The notes: generated by a model not told the origin, from the sequence alone. Numbered from the stretch's first letter, positions 27,663 to 38,387 are shown. The stretch: DNA of 64,000 nucleotides from Geothermobacter hydrogeniphilus (GCF_002898515.1 NZ_PPFX01000001.1:124001-188000), one strand, 5' to 3'. Made by a program: numbers and translations.

Positions 27663-29024
27663 TCAGTCGTTCTGGAGCTTGCGGTAGAGGGTTTTGCGAT
27701 CGATGCCGAGAATCCGGGCCGCCACCGATCGATTGCCGGCAACTTCTCCCAGCACCCGTTCAATGTAACGGCGCTCGACTTCCGCCAGGGTCAGCAGCGG
27801 GGCATCGCTGTCGAGTTCGGGGACCTGGGCGGATTTCCCGGCCCGGGTGATCTGGGGAGGGAGGTCCTCCAGGGTCAGGTGGTCGTGGCGGGTCAGGGCC
27901 ACCGCCCGTTCCATGACGTTGCGCAGTTCCCGGACATTGCCGGGCCAGGCGTAACCGAGCAGTTGAGCGGCGACCGGAGCGCTGAGTCCCTGAACCGGTT
28001 TGTTCAGCCGGGCGGCAAATTCGTGCAGAAAGCTTTCCGCCAGCAGCAGGATGTCGTTGCCGCGGTTGCGCAGCGGCGGCATCTCGATACTGATGACATT
28101 CAGTCGGTAGAAGAGATCCTCGCGGAAACGTCCCTCCCTGACCGCCCGTTCGAGATCCTGGTGGGTGGCGGTGACCAGCCGGACGTCGATGGGGATCTCC
28201 CGGCTGCCGCCCAGCGGGCGGATCCGGCGTTCTTCGAGAGCGCGCAGCAGTTTCGGTTGCAGGGTCAGCGGCATCTCGCCGATTTCATCCAGCAGCAGGG
28301 TGCCGCCGTGGGCTTCGAGAAAGAGGCCGCGGCGGTCGTTGCGGGCGTCGGTAAAGGCACCCTGCAGGTGACCGAAGAGCTCGCTTTCGAGCAGCTGTTC
28401 CGGCAGGGCGGCGCAGTTGACGGCAACAAAGGGGCCGCTGCCGCGTCCACTGAGCCGATGCAGGGCGCGGGCAGCCAGTTCCTTGCCGGTTCCGCTTTCC
28501 CCGGTCAGCAGGACCGAGCTGTCAATTCCCGCGACCCGGGTGATGAGTTCCCGGACCGTGCGCATCGGCCGGCTTTCCCCGCTCAGTTCCCCGCTCGGTC
28601 GGCTGCGTGCCACCTCGGCGTCAAGCAGGCGGATCTGTTGCTGCAGCCGGCGGTTTTCGAGCGCCCGGCGCAGGGCGTGGGCGAGCAGGTCGAGGTCGAC
28701 CGGCTTGGTGACGAAGTCGTAGGCCCCGGCGCGCAACGCCTCGATAGCGGTTTCCAGGGAACCGAAGGCAGTGATGATCAGCACCGGCAGGTCGGGACGG
28801 GCGGCGTGCAGTTCGCGACAGAAACTGATGCCGTCGATGCCGGGCAGGTTGAGATCGGTCAAGACCAGGTCAATCTCGGTGTCCTGCAGCGCCCGGCGAC
28901 CGGCGGCAGCGTTTTCGGCCGGAATCACCCGGTGGCCGCGGGCGCCGAGGTCCTCCTCCAGCAGTTCCCGCATGGAACGGTCATCATCGATGATCAGCAG
29001 GGTGCCGGTCACTTCGTCCTTCAT
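27663..29024 (-). CDS. NtrC-family sigma-54-dependent response regulator
   Basis: 453 residues: receiver domain (phospho-acceptor D57 in LVLTDLNLPG; K107 in FVTKPVD), AAA+ domain (about 150-385; Walker A GESGTGKE 175-182, Walker B GTLLLDEIGEMP) and a Fis-type helix-turn-helix (NRSVAARILGIDRKTLYRKL) at the C terminus. The sigma-54-contacting loop reads GAFTDA (222-227) instead of GAFTGA. It overlaps the kinase gene by ATGA and precedes a sigma-54 promoter with twin palindromes, its likely target. Confidence 0.95.
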   Translation of the reverse strand: MKDEVTGTLLIIDDDRSMRELLEEDLGARGHRVIPAENAAAGRRALQDTEIDLVLTDLNLPGIDGISFCRELHAARPDLPVLIITAFGSLETAIEALRAGAYDFVTKPVDLDLLAHALRRALENRRLQQQIRLLDAEVARSRPSGELSGESRPMRTVRELITRVAGIDSSVLLTGESGTGKELAARALHRLSGRGSGPFVAVNCAALPEQLLESELFGHLQGAFTDARNDRRGLFLEAHGGTLLLDEIGEMPLTLQPKLLRALEERRIRPLGGSREIPIDVRLVTATHQDLERAVREGRFREDLFYRLNVISIEMPPLRNRGNDILLLAESFLHEFAARLNKPVQGLSAPVAAQLLGYAWPGNVRELRNVMERAVALTRHDHLTLEDLPPQITRAGKSAQVPELDSDAPLLTLAEVERRYIERVLGEVAGNRSVAARILGIDRKTLYRKLQND

Positions 29025-30478
29025 GCCGCTTGCTCCTGGTATTCCGGAAGGTAAAGAGTGAAGCAGCTGCCCTTTCCGAGCGTGCTTTCGACACCGATCC
29101 AGCCGCCGTGGTCACGGGCGATTCCCCAGGCGATAGAGAGCCCGAGGCCGGTTCCCTGGCCGATTTCCTTGGTCGTAAAGAAAGGATCGAAAAGCTGCTG
29201 CAGGTTTTTCTCGTCAATACCGGTCCCCTGGTCCCTGACCGCAAGACTGACCCAGGGACCGGGGTGGTCGACTTCCGCCGGGAGGGAAACCTCCCGCGGG
29301 CGGTCGACGCGCAGCACCAGAACGCCGCCTTCCGGCATCGCCTGGATGCCGTTCATGCTCAGGTTGATCAGCACCTGCTGCAGTTGGCCGGCATCGGCCG
29401 CGGCCCGGATATCGGGCTGCCGTATGTCGAGCTGCAGTTCGACGCCCTGTTTTTCCGCCGCCGGATGAACCAGGTTGATGACCGTGGTCGCCAGCCCGGA
29501 CAACTCCAGTGGGTGCTTGCGCAATTCGCTGCGGCGGGCAAAATCGAGCAGCTGACGCATGATCAGGGTCATGCGCTGTGTCTGGTCGCCGATGATCCGG
29601 GCGTTGCGCTGGACCTCCTCGGCTGTCAGACCGTCGCGGCTCAACAGCTTGGCGCGCCCGGCGATGACGTTGAGCGGGGTTCCGAGTTCGTGTGCCATGC
29701 CGGCCGAGAGTCGACCGAGGGTCGCCAGTCGTTCGGTATGACGCAGTTTCTCCAGGGCGTCGAGACGGGCCTGGTCGGCGGTGCGGGCGCTGGCCAGCTG
29801 GCCGCGCATTTTCTCCAGGGCTCCGGCCAGCAGGCCGAACTCATCCCTGCTGTCGCTTTCCACCGGCCCGGAAAAATCGCCGTCGGCGATGCGTTCGGCG
29901 TGGGCGGCCAGTTTCTTGACCGGTCGATCGACCCAGATGCTGCCGATGACGGTGATCAGCAGCAGACTGCAGGCCACCGCCGTGGCCAGCATAAAGGCCG
30001 ATCGGCGCATGCTTTCGCGCACGTAGCCGTGCATTTCGGCCAGTGATTCGCTGACTTCAACGGCGCCGAGACGACCGCCGGGGGTGATCAGCGGCAGGTA
30101 GGTGAAGAGGTAGTCCTTGCCTTCGTCGGTTTCGGCCAGCAGGGTGACGATTTCGCCCTGCCGGGTCGCTTCCAGCTTGGGGTCCTTGAGCGGGGTGAAG
30201 CGATCGCTGGTCTCCCCTTCCAGCCAGACCCAGCGGACTCGCTGACCGCCTTCAAGCCGGCGGTTGCGCTTGAGAAAGATCATGGCCCCCCGTTCGCCCC
30301 GGGTCTGCCAGATTTCCGCCGTCATCTGGCGCAGAACGATGCCGACCTGGCGCGCTTCACGGCTCAGGTTGGCCTTGATTTGAACCCGCTCCCGCTTGAC
30401 CGTCTGCCAGCTGTAGATGGCGAACAACAGGGCGACGGTCAGCAGCAGGGCGACGGCTATTTTAAGGGTCAGGCGCAT
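29021..30478 (-). CDS. Membrane sensor histidine kinase
   Basis: 485 residues: transmembrane helix at about 5-24, a periplasmic sensor region of about 135 residues, second transmembrane helix (FMLATAVACSLLLITVIGSIW starts near 164), HAMP linker, HisKA domain with the phospho-histidine in GMAHELGTPLN, and HATPase_c with N, G1 (VRDQGTGID), F (DPFFTTK) and G2 (GQGTGLGLSI) boxes. The sensor region has no recognised ligand motif. It pairs with the overlapping NtrC-type regulator. With HtrA downstream, an envelope-stress or periplasmic cue is plausible but unproven. Confidence 0.95.
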   Translation of the reverse strand: MRLTLKIAVALLLTVALLFAIYSWQTVKRERVQIKANLSREARQVGIVLRQMTAEIWQTRGERGAMIFLKRNRRLEGGQRVRWVWLEGETSDRFTPLKDPKLEATRQGEIVTLLAETDEGKDYLFTYLPLITPGGRLGAVEVSESLAEMHGYVRESMRRSAFMLATAVACSLLLITVIGSIWVDRPVKKLAAHAERIADGDFSGPVESDSRDEFGLLAGALEKMRGQLASARTADQARLDALEKLRHTERLATLGRLSAGMAHELGTPLNVIAGRAKLLSRDGLTAEEVQRNARIIGDQTQRMTLIMRQLLDFARRSELRKHPLELSGLATTVINLVHPAAEKQGVELQLDIRQPDIRAAADAGQLQQVLINLSMNGIQAMPEGGVLVLRVDRPREVSLPAEVDHPGPWVSLAVRDQGTGIDEKNLQQLFDPFFTTKEIGQGTGLGLSIAWGIARDHGGWIGVESTLGKGSCFTLYLPEYQEQAA

Positions 30479-30564
30479 GGCGGAATCCTCGCGGCCGGGA
30501 TCGGCCGGAGGTCATTATGCGTGGCGGCGCCGGGATTGTCCAGCGCCGCGGGCGGGTTACCGGA

Positions 30565-31461
30565 TCAGTCCTTCAGGTAGCTGCTGATGGTGGCAAAGAA
30601 ATTTTTCGGCTCAATCTCAAAAGCCTTGGCCCATTCGCTCGGATCGACTTCATTGCCTTCGACCAGCATCGCCAGCTGGCCGCGGGTGATAGGGAAGGCG
30701 GGGACCCGGTCCATCATCGCCACCACCGGTTTCATCAGCGACAGCGGCTGGTGCAGCTTGACCACCCGCCCCCTGCCGAGGGCGCGGCCCACCAGGTCGA
30801 GGATTTCGTCGTAGCTCAGGATCTGTGGCCCGCCGCAATGGTAGACCTGGCCGATGCTCTGTGGTTGCTGCAGGGCGCGCACGAAGCCGGCGGCGACATC
30901 TTCGACCGCCACCGGGCTCATGCGATAACGGCCGTTGCCGATCACCGGCACCAGCGGCAGTTTGCGGATCAGCCCGGCCAGCATGTTGACGAACTGGTCT
31001 CCCGGTCCGTAAATCAGCGAGGGCCGGAAAATGGTCCAGTCGAGGTCAGAGCCGCGCAGCGCCTGCTCGGCGGCCCATTTGGTGCGATGGTAGGCGGTTT
31101 CGGCCTGCTCACGGGCGCCGTTGGCACTCATGTGAATGAAGCGCCGGATGCCCGCTTTCCGGGTCGCGGCAATGATATTGTCCGTCGCCTCGGTGTGCAG
31201 GCGGGTGAAAGTGATCCCGCGTCGGGGGAACTCCCGGATGATGCCGACCAGGTGGATGACCGCCTCACAGCCGTTCAGACCGTTGCCGAGGCTGTCGGGG
31301 TCGGTGATATCACCCAGGTGAAAGCGCAGGTTTTCGTGCCGATCAAGCTTGCGGTCCGAACCGCTGCGTGCCAGGCAGGTCACCCGGTGTCCAGCCGCCA
31401 GCAGTTGCCCGACAACTTCGCGTCCGACAAACCCGGTGCCGCCGGTTACAAAAACGTTCAT
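30565..31461 (-). CDS. NAD(P)-binding epimerase / complex I NDUFA9-like protein
   Basis: A 298-residue atypical short-chain dehydrogenase. VFVTGGTGFVGREVV is the N-terminal nucleotide-binding loop, followed by LGDITDPDSL and HMSANGA. The usual YxxxK pair appears as YHRTKWAAE. This is the subfamily that includes the NDUFA9 accessory subunit and SDR-type NAD-binding proteins annotated as epimerases. Start ATG 31461 has AGGAGAGG upstream. It is transcribed away from the hydrogenase operon, sharing a 338-base divergent promoter region. Confidence 0.85.
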   Translation of the reverse strand: MNVFVTGGTGFVGREVVGQLLAAGHRVTCLARSGSDRKLDRHENLRFHLGDITDPDSLGNGLNGCEAVIHLVGIIREFPRRGITFTRLHTEATDNIIAATRKAGIRRFIHMSANGAREQAETAYHRTKWAAEQALRGSDLDWTIFRPSLIYGPGDQFVNMLAGLIRKLPLVPVIGNGRYRMSPVAVEDVAAGFVRALQQPQSIGQVYHCGGPQILSYDEILDLVGRALGRGRVVKLHQPLSLMKPVVAMMDRVPAFPITRGQLAMLVEGNEVDPSEWAKAFEIEPKNFFATISSYLKD

Positions 31462-31591
31462 CCTCACCTCTCCTTTCGTGCGGCCAGGAACTCTGGTCGC
31501 GGACAGCTTACAATCATGTTCTCCATTCTACCAGCTGCAGGGTCTCGGTGTGCTGCTCGCTAATGTATACGGTAGCGGATTTCGATATTTA

Positions 31592-31613
31592 GTATAACGT
31601 ATACACGATCGTG
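31592..31613. promoter_or_regulatory. Adjacent palindromes upstream of the hydrogenase promoter
   Basis: GTATA-ACG-TATAC (31592-31604) and the perfect CACGATCGTG (31604-31613) lie 12 bp upstream of a TTGACA box. A further dyad, TGACA-GGGTT-TGTCA (31626-31640), overlaps that -35 box. Such clustered dyads in the divergent region 31462-31799 are plausible operator sites for hydrogenase regulation. No regulator gene is adjacent. Confidence 0.4.
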
Positions 31614-31624
31614 GTAGAAACTCC

Positions 31625-31654
31625 TTGACAGGGTTTGTCAGCGGGCGATATTAA
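31625..31654 (+). promoter_or_regulatory. Putative sigma-70 promoter of the hydrogenase operon
   Basis: TTGACA (31625-31630), 18-base spacer, TATTAA (31649-31654). The predicted start is about 135 bases upstream of the small-subunit ATG, leaving an AT-rich leader (31700-31770). No sigma-54 motif is seen here. Confidence 0.5.
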
Positions 31655-31799
31655 CACTGTTATATTCAGGCTGTCGTGCGTCCTGTCGACCGCTTTTCAT
31701 TAAAAATAATATCAGCCAACTTCACAGACATTAGAGAAAAATAAGAATATAATAATGTTCTGACGGATTTTGTTTTCACAGCGAAAGGAGGACGTTGCC

Positions 31800-32918
31800 A
31801 TGAAAACCGAACATACTCCGAATGAGGTTTCCATTCCGGAGGCAACCCTGCGGAAGTGGGAAGCGCGAGGGGTCAGCCGGCGTGACTTCATCAAGTTCTG
31901 TACGGCGACCACGGCAGCCATGGCCCTGCCGATGACCTTTGTGCCCAGGGTCGCACAGGCCATGGAGGATAATCGGCTGCCGGTGATCTGGGTTGAATAC
32001 CAGAGTTGCTCGGGAGACTCGGAGGCGTTTCTGCGCGCCAACCAGCCCGCCGCCGGGGATATCATCCTCGACGTGATTTCCCTGGAATACTCCGAAGTGA
32101 TCATGGCCGCCGCCGGTCATCTCGCCGAAGAGGCCAAACAGCAGGCGATGGAGAAATACAAGGGCAAGTATGTGCTGATCGTCGAGGGCGCGATTCCCAA
32201 AGGGGACGGCGGCGTCTACTGCACCGTCGGCGGCCGGAGCGCGGTCGACAGCTGTACCGAGCTGGTCAGAAACGCCGCGGCCACCATTTGTGTCGGGTCC
32301 TGCGCCAGTTTCGGCGGCATCCCGGCGGCCGCGCCCAATCCGACCGGCGCGGTGTCGGTGATGGACCTGGTGCCCGGCGCGCCGGTGATCAACCTGCCCG
32401 GTTGTCCGGTCAATGCCGAGAACCTGACCGCGACCATCGTTCATTTCCTCACCTTCGGCAAACTGCCGGCCACCGATCGGCTCGGCCGGCCGAAGTTCGC
32501 CTACGGCAAGCGGATTCATGACAACTGCGAGCGCCGCGCCCATTTCGACGCCGGTCAGTACGCCGAGGTCTTTGGTGACGCCGGTCACCGTCAGGGGCAC
32601 TGCCTCTACAAGCTCGGCTGCAAGGGACCGGAGACCTTCCATAACTGCCCGACCATCCGCTACAACGAAGGGACCAGTTGGCCGGTCATGGCCGGTCATG
32701 GTTGCGTCGGTTGCTCCGAGCCGCAGTTCTGGGACACCATGAGCCCCTTCTATCGGCGGCTGCCGAACGTTCCCGGTTTCGATGTCGAGATGACCGCCGA
32801 CAAGATCGGCATCGGCCTGGCGGCGGCCACCGCGGTGGCCTTCGGCGCCCATGGCGTGGCGAGCTGTTTCCGGCGTGGCGACAATATGGAACAAGATAAG
32901 GTGATCGAGGAGGAATAA
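31800..32918 (+). CDS. hyaA: NiFe uptake hydrogenase small subunit (Tat-exported)
   Basis: A 372-residue iron-sulfur subunit of a group 1 membrane-bound hydrogenase. A twin-arginine signal (SRRDFIKFC, about residues 26-34) exports the folded dimer. EYQSCSGDSEAFLR begins the proximal cluster region, and cysteines in VGSCASFGGI, LPGCPVN, CKGPETFHNC and GHGCVGCSEPQFWD ligate the clusters. A C-terminal hydrophobic segment (IGIGLAAATAVAFGAHGVA) anchors it to the membrane and cytochrome b. ATG 31800 has AAGGAGGA eight bases upstream. First gene of a four-gene operon (small, large, cytochrome b, protease). Confidence 0.96.
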   Translation: MKTEHTPNEVSIPEATLRKWEARGVSRRDFIKFCTATTAAMALPMTFVPRVAQAMEDNRLPVIWVEYQSCSGDSEAFLRANQPAAGDIILDVISLEYSEVIMAAAGHLAEEAKQQAMEKYKGKYVLIVEGAIPKGDGGVYCTVGGRSAVDSCTELVRNAAATICVGSCASFGGIPAAAPNPTGAVSVMDLVPGAPVINLPGCPVNAENLTATIVHFLTFGKLPATDRLGRPKFAYGKRIHDNCERRAHFDAGQYAEVFGDAGHRQGHCLYKLGCKGPETFHNCPTIRYNEGTSWPVMAGHGCVGCSEPQFWDTMSPFYRRLPNVPGFDVEMTADKIGIGLAAATAVAFGAHGVASCFRRGDNMEQDKVIEEE

Positions 32919-32922
32919 GACG

Positions 32923-34635
<1,713 letters not shown>

Positions 34636-34650
34636 GTAAGGAGATACGCC

Positions 34651-35304
34651 ATGCTGCAGATAAGATACGTCTGGGAGTGGCCGGTTCGCATCACCCACTG
34701 GGTCAATGCGCTCAGTATCGTGGTCCTTTCGGTGACCGGGTTCTATATCGGCAACCCGTTTGTGACCGTTCACAGCACCAACCAGTTTGTCATGGGGACC
34801 ATGCGGGTTGTCCATTACGGTTTCGCCTATGCTTTCGCGCTGTCGGTGCTGGCCCGGGTGGTCTGGAGCCTGGTGGGCAACCACCACGCGTCCTGGCGGG
34901 AATTCTTCCCCTGGCTGACGCCGAGCGGCTGGAAACGGATCATCGGGACCTTCAAGTATTATGCTTTCATGGCAAAAAAGCCTCCCTACGAGGTCGGTCA
35001 CAACGCCCTGGCGGCGATGGCCTACTCGGCGGTCTTCATTCTCTACCTGGTGCAGATCGTCAGCGGCTTCGCCCTCTACGGCCAGTTCAGCCCGGGGGTC
35101 GGCTGGTACAGCTTTTTTGCCCCGGTGCTGACTGCCTTCGGCAACCAGGGACTGCGCCTGACCCACCACCTGGTGATGTGGCTGCTGATCGGCTTTGCCA
35201 TCCATCACGTCTACAGCGCCTGGCTGATGGATGTGAAGGAGAAGAACGGGACGCTCAGCTCGATTTTCGGTGGCTACAAGTTTGTTGAACCCGAGGATCT
35301 TTGA
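34651..35304 (+). CDS. hyaC: NiFe hydrogenase b-type cytochrome subunit
   Basis: A 217-residue membrane protein with four predicted helices and heme-ligating histidines (for example in RITHWVNALS near residue 14, MRVVHYGFAY, and LTHHLVMWLLIGFAIHHVY). It accepts electrons from the small subunit's distal cluster and passes them to quinone, making this an energy-conserving uptake hydrogenase. It follows the large subunit by 15 bases and its stop overlaps the next start by one base (TGATG). Confidence 0.94.
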   Translation: MLQIRYVWEWPVRITHWVNALSIVVLSVTGFYIGNPFVTVHSTNQFVMGTMRVVHYGFAYAFALSVLARVVWSLVGNHHASWREFFPWLTPSGWKRIIGTFKYYAFMAKKPPYEVGHNALAAMAYSAVFILYLVQIVSGFALYGQFSPGVGWYSFFAPVLTAFGNQGLRLTHHLVMWLLIGFAIHHVYSAWLMDVKEKNGTLSSIFGGYKFVEPEDL

Positions 35305-35780
35305 TGAAAATACTGGTTCTCGGGCTCGGCAACAGCCTGATGAGTGATGACGGCTTCGGGGTATTCGCGGTTCGGAAGCTGCAGCAGGATTTTCGTTTTC
35401 CTGAACAGGTTGCGCTGCTTGATGGTGGCACCTTGGGACTCGATCTGCTTCCCCGTCTCGAAGGGGTGGAGAAACTGTTGATTCTCGACGCCATCAATAT
35501 GGACGCTGCCCCCGGCGAGATCTTCCGTCTCGAAGGGGAGGAGGTGCCGCGCGCTTTTGCCAACAAGCTCTCGGTACACCAGATGGGCGTACAGGATCTG
35601 CTGGCGGTGGCCGAACTACAGGGTTACTGTCCGCCGGAACTGGTGGTCTGGGGGGTGCAGCCCGAATCGATTGAGATGCGCATCGGTCTCACCGAACCCG
35701 TCAAACCGGCCCTGGAGAAGGTGGTGCAAGGGGTGGTCGATGAACTGACCGCCTGGGGAGCTGCACCAGAAGCGGCTTGA
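35304..35780 (+). CDS. hyaD: Hydrogenase maturation protease
   Basis: A 158-residue endopeptidase of the HyaD/HybD family. The start MKILVLGLGNSLMSDDGFG contains the nickel-binding acidic residue (D17 region), a second aspartate lies in LILDAINM and the histidine in SVHQMGVQDLL. It cleaves the large-subunit C-terminal extension after nickel insertion. It completes the operon; the general Hyp maturation genes are not in the window. The start is ATG 35304, overlapping the cytochrome b stop. Confidence 0.94.
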   Translation: MKILVLGLGNSLMSDDGFGVFAVRKLQQDFRFPEQVALLDGGTLGLDLLPRLEGVEKLLILDAINMDAAPGEIFRLEGEEVPRAFANKLSVHQMGVQDLLAVAELQGYCPPELVVWGVQPESIEMRIGLTEPVKPALEKVVQGVVDELTAWGAAPEAA

Positions 35781-35808
35781 GAAGGAAAAAGTTTGCTGGA
35801 TTCAATCA

Positions 35809-35835
35809 CGAGGGCTGCCCCGAAGGCAGCCCTCG
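35809..35835 (+). terminator. Hairpin after the hydrogenase operon
   Basis: CGAGGGCTGCC, loop CCGAA, GGCAGCCCTCG: a perfect 11-bp stem 28 bases after the protease stop. The following bases (CTTCGTTCC) are not a T run, so termination may be partial and the cytochrome gene downstream may still receive transcripts. Confidence 0.6.
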
Positions 35836-35869
35836 CTTCGTTCCGGCGCCTGCCCGGTCGGGGGAGAGG

Positions 35870-36301
35870 ATGATCAAAGGCCTGCTGTATATTGTCTTGT
35901 TGACACTTCCGGTCGCCTGCCGCGAGGTTCCGCCGGACTACCCGCCGCGCGCCGTGCCTGCCGGCCTGCTCGATTCTCACGCGGCGCTCAATGCGGGCGC
36001 CCGGATGTTTCGACGCAAATGCGCTTCCTGCCATGGGCATCCCTCGGAGGGGCGTTCGGAGCGGGCTGATTTCTTCGATCCGCCGGCGCCAGATTTTTCC
36101 GAGCCCCGTTATCTGGCGGTCGACCCGGCCTACCTCTACTGGCGCATTGAACACGGCAAGACAATCGAGCCTTTTCGTTCCCGCGGGTCGGTGATGCCGA
36201 CCTGGGGTCCGCATCTTTCCGAAACCGAGATCTGGAACCTGGTGGTTTATCTCCTTTCCCGCAGTCGTCCGTCGTCCGCAAACGGATTCAGGTTTTACTG
36301 A
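35870..36301 (+). CDS. Monoheme c-type cytochrome lipoprotein
   Basis: A 143-residue class I cytochrome c. The signal peptide ends in a lipobox (LPVAC, C15), one heme site CASCH lies at about residues 54-58 and a distal methionine is available in GSVMPTWGPHLSE. The C-terminal helix ETEIWNLVVYLL is typical. ATG 35870 is chosen because the signal peptide starts there (GGGAGAGG upstream); the frame extends back into the protease gene without meaning. It lies downstream of the hydrogenase genes, and a role as periplasmic electron carrier is inference. Confidence 0.82.
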   Translation: MIKGLLYIVLLTLPVACREVPPDYPPRAVPAGLLDSHAALNAGARMFRRKCASCHGHPSEGRSERADFFDPPAPDFSEPRYLAVDPAYLYWRIEHGKTIEPFRSRGSVMPTWGPHLSETEIWNLVVYLLSRSRPSSANGFRFY

Positions 36302-36388
36302 AACTTTTGCTTTTTTATTTTGGCTGAATTTGCTAAGGTGCGGTGCCGTAAATCATATATTCGAGGATATTGGGTGTTGACCGGCGAG

Positions 36389-36535
36389 GTGACTGCCATT
36401 ATCCTTCTAAACCTTGCTGGCTGAGAGCGCCTTCCGCAACCAGTCGCAGCGACAGCGACCGGCCTGATCTCCCAGAGGATTTCGAGCAGCAGCCCGAAAT
36501 CCGGCCCTGACCGGAGTCGGGCCTTTTCCTTTTTC
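36389..36535 (+). promoter_or_regulatory. Structured leader of pckA with an internal terminator
   Basis: The 298 bases upstream of pckA contain no protein gene. Two hairpins sit back to back: GGATTTCG/CGAAATCC (36477-36484 with 36495-36502) and GGCCCTGAC/GTCGGGCC (36503-36511 with 36516-36523, one bulged T), the second followed by TTTTCCTTTTT. That is a transcription terminator 65 bases before the pckA ATG, so expression probably depends on read-through. An 11-codon frame (GTG 36389 to TGA 36424; MTAIILLNLAG) precedes it but lacks a good ribosome-binding site. The sensing element, if any, is not recognised. Confidence 0.5.
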
Positions 36536-36599
36536 AAGTTTTTCAACCGTAGTCTGCGGTCGACGGCGGCCGCAACACCAAACTCTATAGGGGGCAGCA

Positions 36600-38189
36600 A
36601 TGCAGACAGCAAGCGAACTTGACGCCGCGCAGCTTGGACTCAAGAGCGTCGGCAAGCTCTACCACAATCTCTCTTACGAAGAACTCTTCGAGCATGAGCA
36701 GGCCAACAGGGAAGGTGCTGTTTCCGACAACGGCACCATGATGGTCGACACCGGCAAGTTCACCGGTCGCTCGCCGAAGGATAAATATTTCGTCCAGCAG
36801 GACCCCTCCGCGGACAATATCGCCTGGGGCAGTATCAACCAGCCGATCGCCGCCGAGATCTTCGATGAACTCTACGAAGACACGATCGACTACCTGGCCG
36901 GCAAGGACCTCTACGTCACCGACGGTTTCTGCGGTTCGAACCCGGCGACCCGCAAGAATGTCCGCTTCATTACCGAGTTCGCCTGGCAGTCGCATTTCGT
37001 CAAGAACATGTTCATCCGCCCCGGTGCCGACGAACTGACCGGATTCTCCCCCGACTTCACCATCTTCAACGCCAGCAACTACCTCAACGAGAAATGGCGG
37101 AAGCATGGCCTGAATTCCGAGGTCTTCATCGTCTTCAACATCGAGAAGAACATCGCCATCATCGGCGGCACCTGGTACGGCGGGGAGATGAAGAAGGGCA
37201 TGTTCACGATGATGAACTACTGGCTGCCGTTGCAGGGGATCCTTTCCATGCACTGCAGCGCCAACGTCGGCAAAAAAGGCGACGTCGCCCTCTTCTTCGG
37301 TCTCTCCGGGACCGGCAAGACTACCCTCTCGACCGATCCGGAGCGCAAGCTGATCGGCGATGATGAACACGGTTGGGACAACGATGGCGTCTTCAACTTC
37401 GAAGGCGGCTGCTACGCCAAGTGCATCAACCTCTCGGCCGAGAACGAGCCGGAGATCTATGGTGCCATCAAGCGCAACGCTCTGCTCGAGAATGTCGTTG
37501 CCAATGCCAACGGGGTGGTCGATTACGCCGACGGTTCGAAGACCGAGAACACCCGCGTCTCCTATCCGATCGACCATATCGACAATCATGAGCCGAGCCT
37601 CAAGGCCGGCCATCCGCAGAACATCATCTTCCTCACCTGTGATGCTTTCGGGGTGCTGCCCCCGGTCTCCAAGCTGACCAAAGAGCAGGCGATGTATTAC
37701 TTCCTCTCCGGCTACACCGCCAAGGTGGCGGGCACCGAGCGCGGCGTCACCGAGCCCCAGGCGACCTTCTCCGCCTGCTTCGGCGAGGCTTTCCTGCCGC
37801 TGCATCCGACCGTTTACGGCAAACTGCTCGGCAAGAAGATGGAAGAGCACGGCGTCAATGCCTACCTGGTCAACACCGGCTGGGCCGGCGGCGGCTACGG
37901 GGTTGGCGAGCGGATGAGCATCAAGGCCACCCGTGCCTGCATCAACGCCATTCTTGACGGTTCGATCAATGATGCCGAGTTTGAGCAGACCCGGTTCTTC
38001 AAGCTGAATATTCCCAAGGCTCTGCCGGGAGTCGATACCAGGCTGCTCAATCCGCGCAACGCCTGGGCCGACAAGGAGGCTTTCGACGCCACGGCAAACA
38101 AGCTGGCCGGGATGTTCATCGACAACTTCAAAAAATACCTGATCGAGGGTGATATCGATTTTACCCAGTACGGTCCGAAGCTCGACTGA
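36600..38189 (+). CDS. pckA: Phosphoenolpyruvate carboxykinase (ATP)
   Basis: Interconverts oxaloacetate plus ATP and phosphoenolpyruvate plus CO2, the entry to gluconeogenesis from acetate or other C4-yielding substrates. The 529-residue length matches the ATP-type family. The kinase-1a loop is [11 protein letters not shown] (about residues 233-243). Further family motifs include TGRSPKDKY near the N terminus and [15 protein letters not shown] terminator-containing leader precedes it and a strong terminator follows at 38247, so it is monocistronic. Confidence 0.97.
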   Translation: MQTASELDAAQLGLKSVGKLYHNLSYEELFEHEQANREGAVSDNGTMMVDTGKFTGRSPKDKYFVQQDPSADNIAWGSINQPIAAEIFDELYEDTIDYLAGKDLYVTDGFCGSNPATRKNVRFITEFAWQSHFVKNMFIRPGADELTGFSPDFTIFNASNYLNEKWRKHGLNSEVFIVFNIEKNIAIIGGTWYGGEMKKGMFTMMNYWLPLQGILSMHCSANVGKKGDVALFFGLSGTGKTTLSTDPERKLIGDDEHGWDNDGVFNFEGGCYAKCINLSAENEPEIYGAIKRNALLENVVANANGVVDYADGSKTENTRVSYPIDHIDNHEPSLKAGHPQNIIFLTCDAFGVLPPVSKLTKEQAMYYFLSGYTAKVAGTERGVTEPQATFSACFGEAFLPLHPTVYGKLLGKKMEEHGVNAYLVNTGWAGGGYGVGERMSIKATRACINAILDGSINDAEFEQTRFFKLNIPKALPGVDTRLLNPRNAWADKEAFDATANKLAGMFIDNFKKYLIEGDIDFTQYGPKLD

Positions 38190-38246
38190 GGTGAACAGAT
38201 TTTGAACAGGGGCGGTCCCGGATGAGACCGCATTCCTTCCTTTCGG

Positions 38247-38280
38247 CGGCCCGGGGCATTGCACCGGGCCGTTCTTTTTT
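38247..38280 (+). terminator. Intrinsic terminator of pckA
   Basis: CGGCCCGG pairs with CCGGGCCG (8-bp stem, 9-nt loop), followed by TTCTTTTTT. It lies 57 bases after the pckA stop. Confidence 0.88.
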
Positions 38281-38359
38281 GCCTGGAATGATTTTTCATG
38301 CAAGACTGTAGGTATCGGTCTGACCCGTTCGTCCTTAAGATCTTCGCTGTTGACGGTTC

Positions 38360-38387
38360 TTGACAGCATCGTGGTGCAGAATAGAAT
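38360..38387 (+). promoter_or_regulatory. Sigma-70-type promoter of lon
   Basis: TTGACA (38360-38365), 16-base spacer, TAGAAT (38382-38387), about 70 bases before the lon GTG. No sigma-32-like box was recognised. Confidence 0.5.

Noticed and set aside
36321-36334. Sigma-54-like TGGCTGAATTTGCT upstream of pckA
   Set aside because: The GG and GC elements are 8 bases apart instead of 10, so it cannot be a functional sigma-54 promoter.
36389-36424. 11-codon frame as a second amino-acid attenuator (MTAIILLNLAG)
   Set aside because: No ribosome-binding site at usable distance, only short hydrophobic codon runs, no clear antiterminator pairing and no link between pckA and those amino acids. Kept only as part of the leader description.
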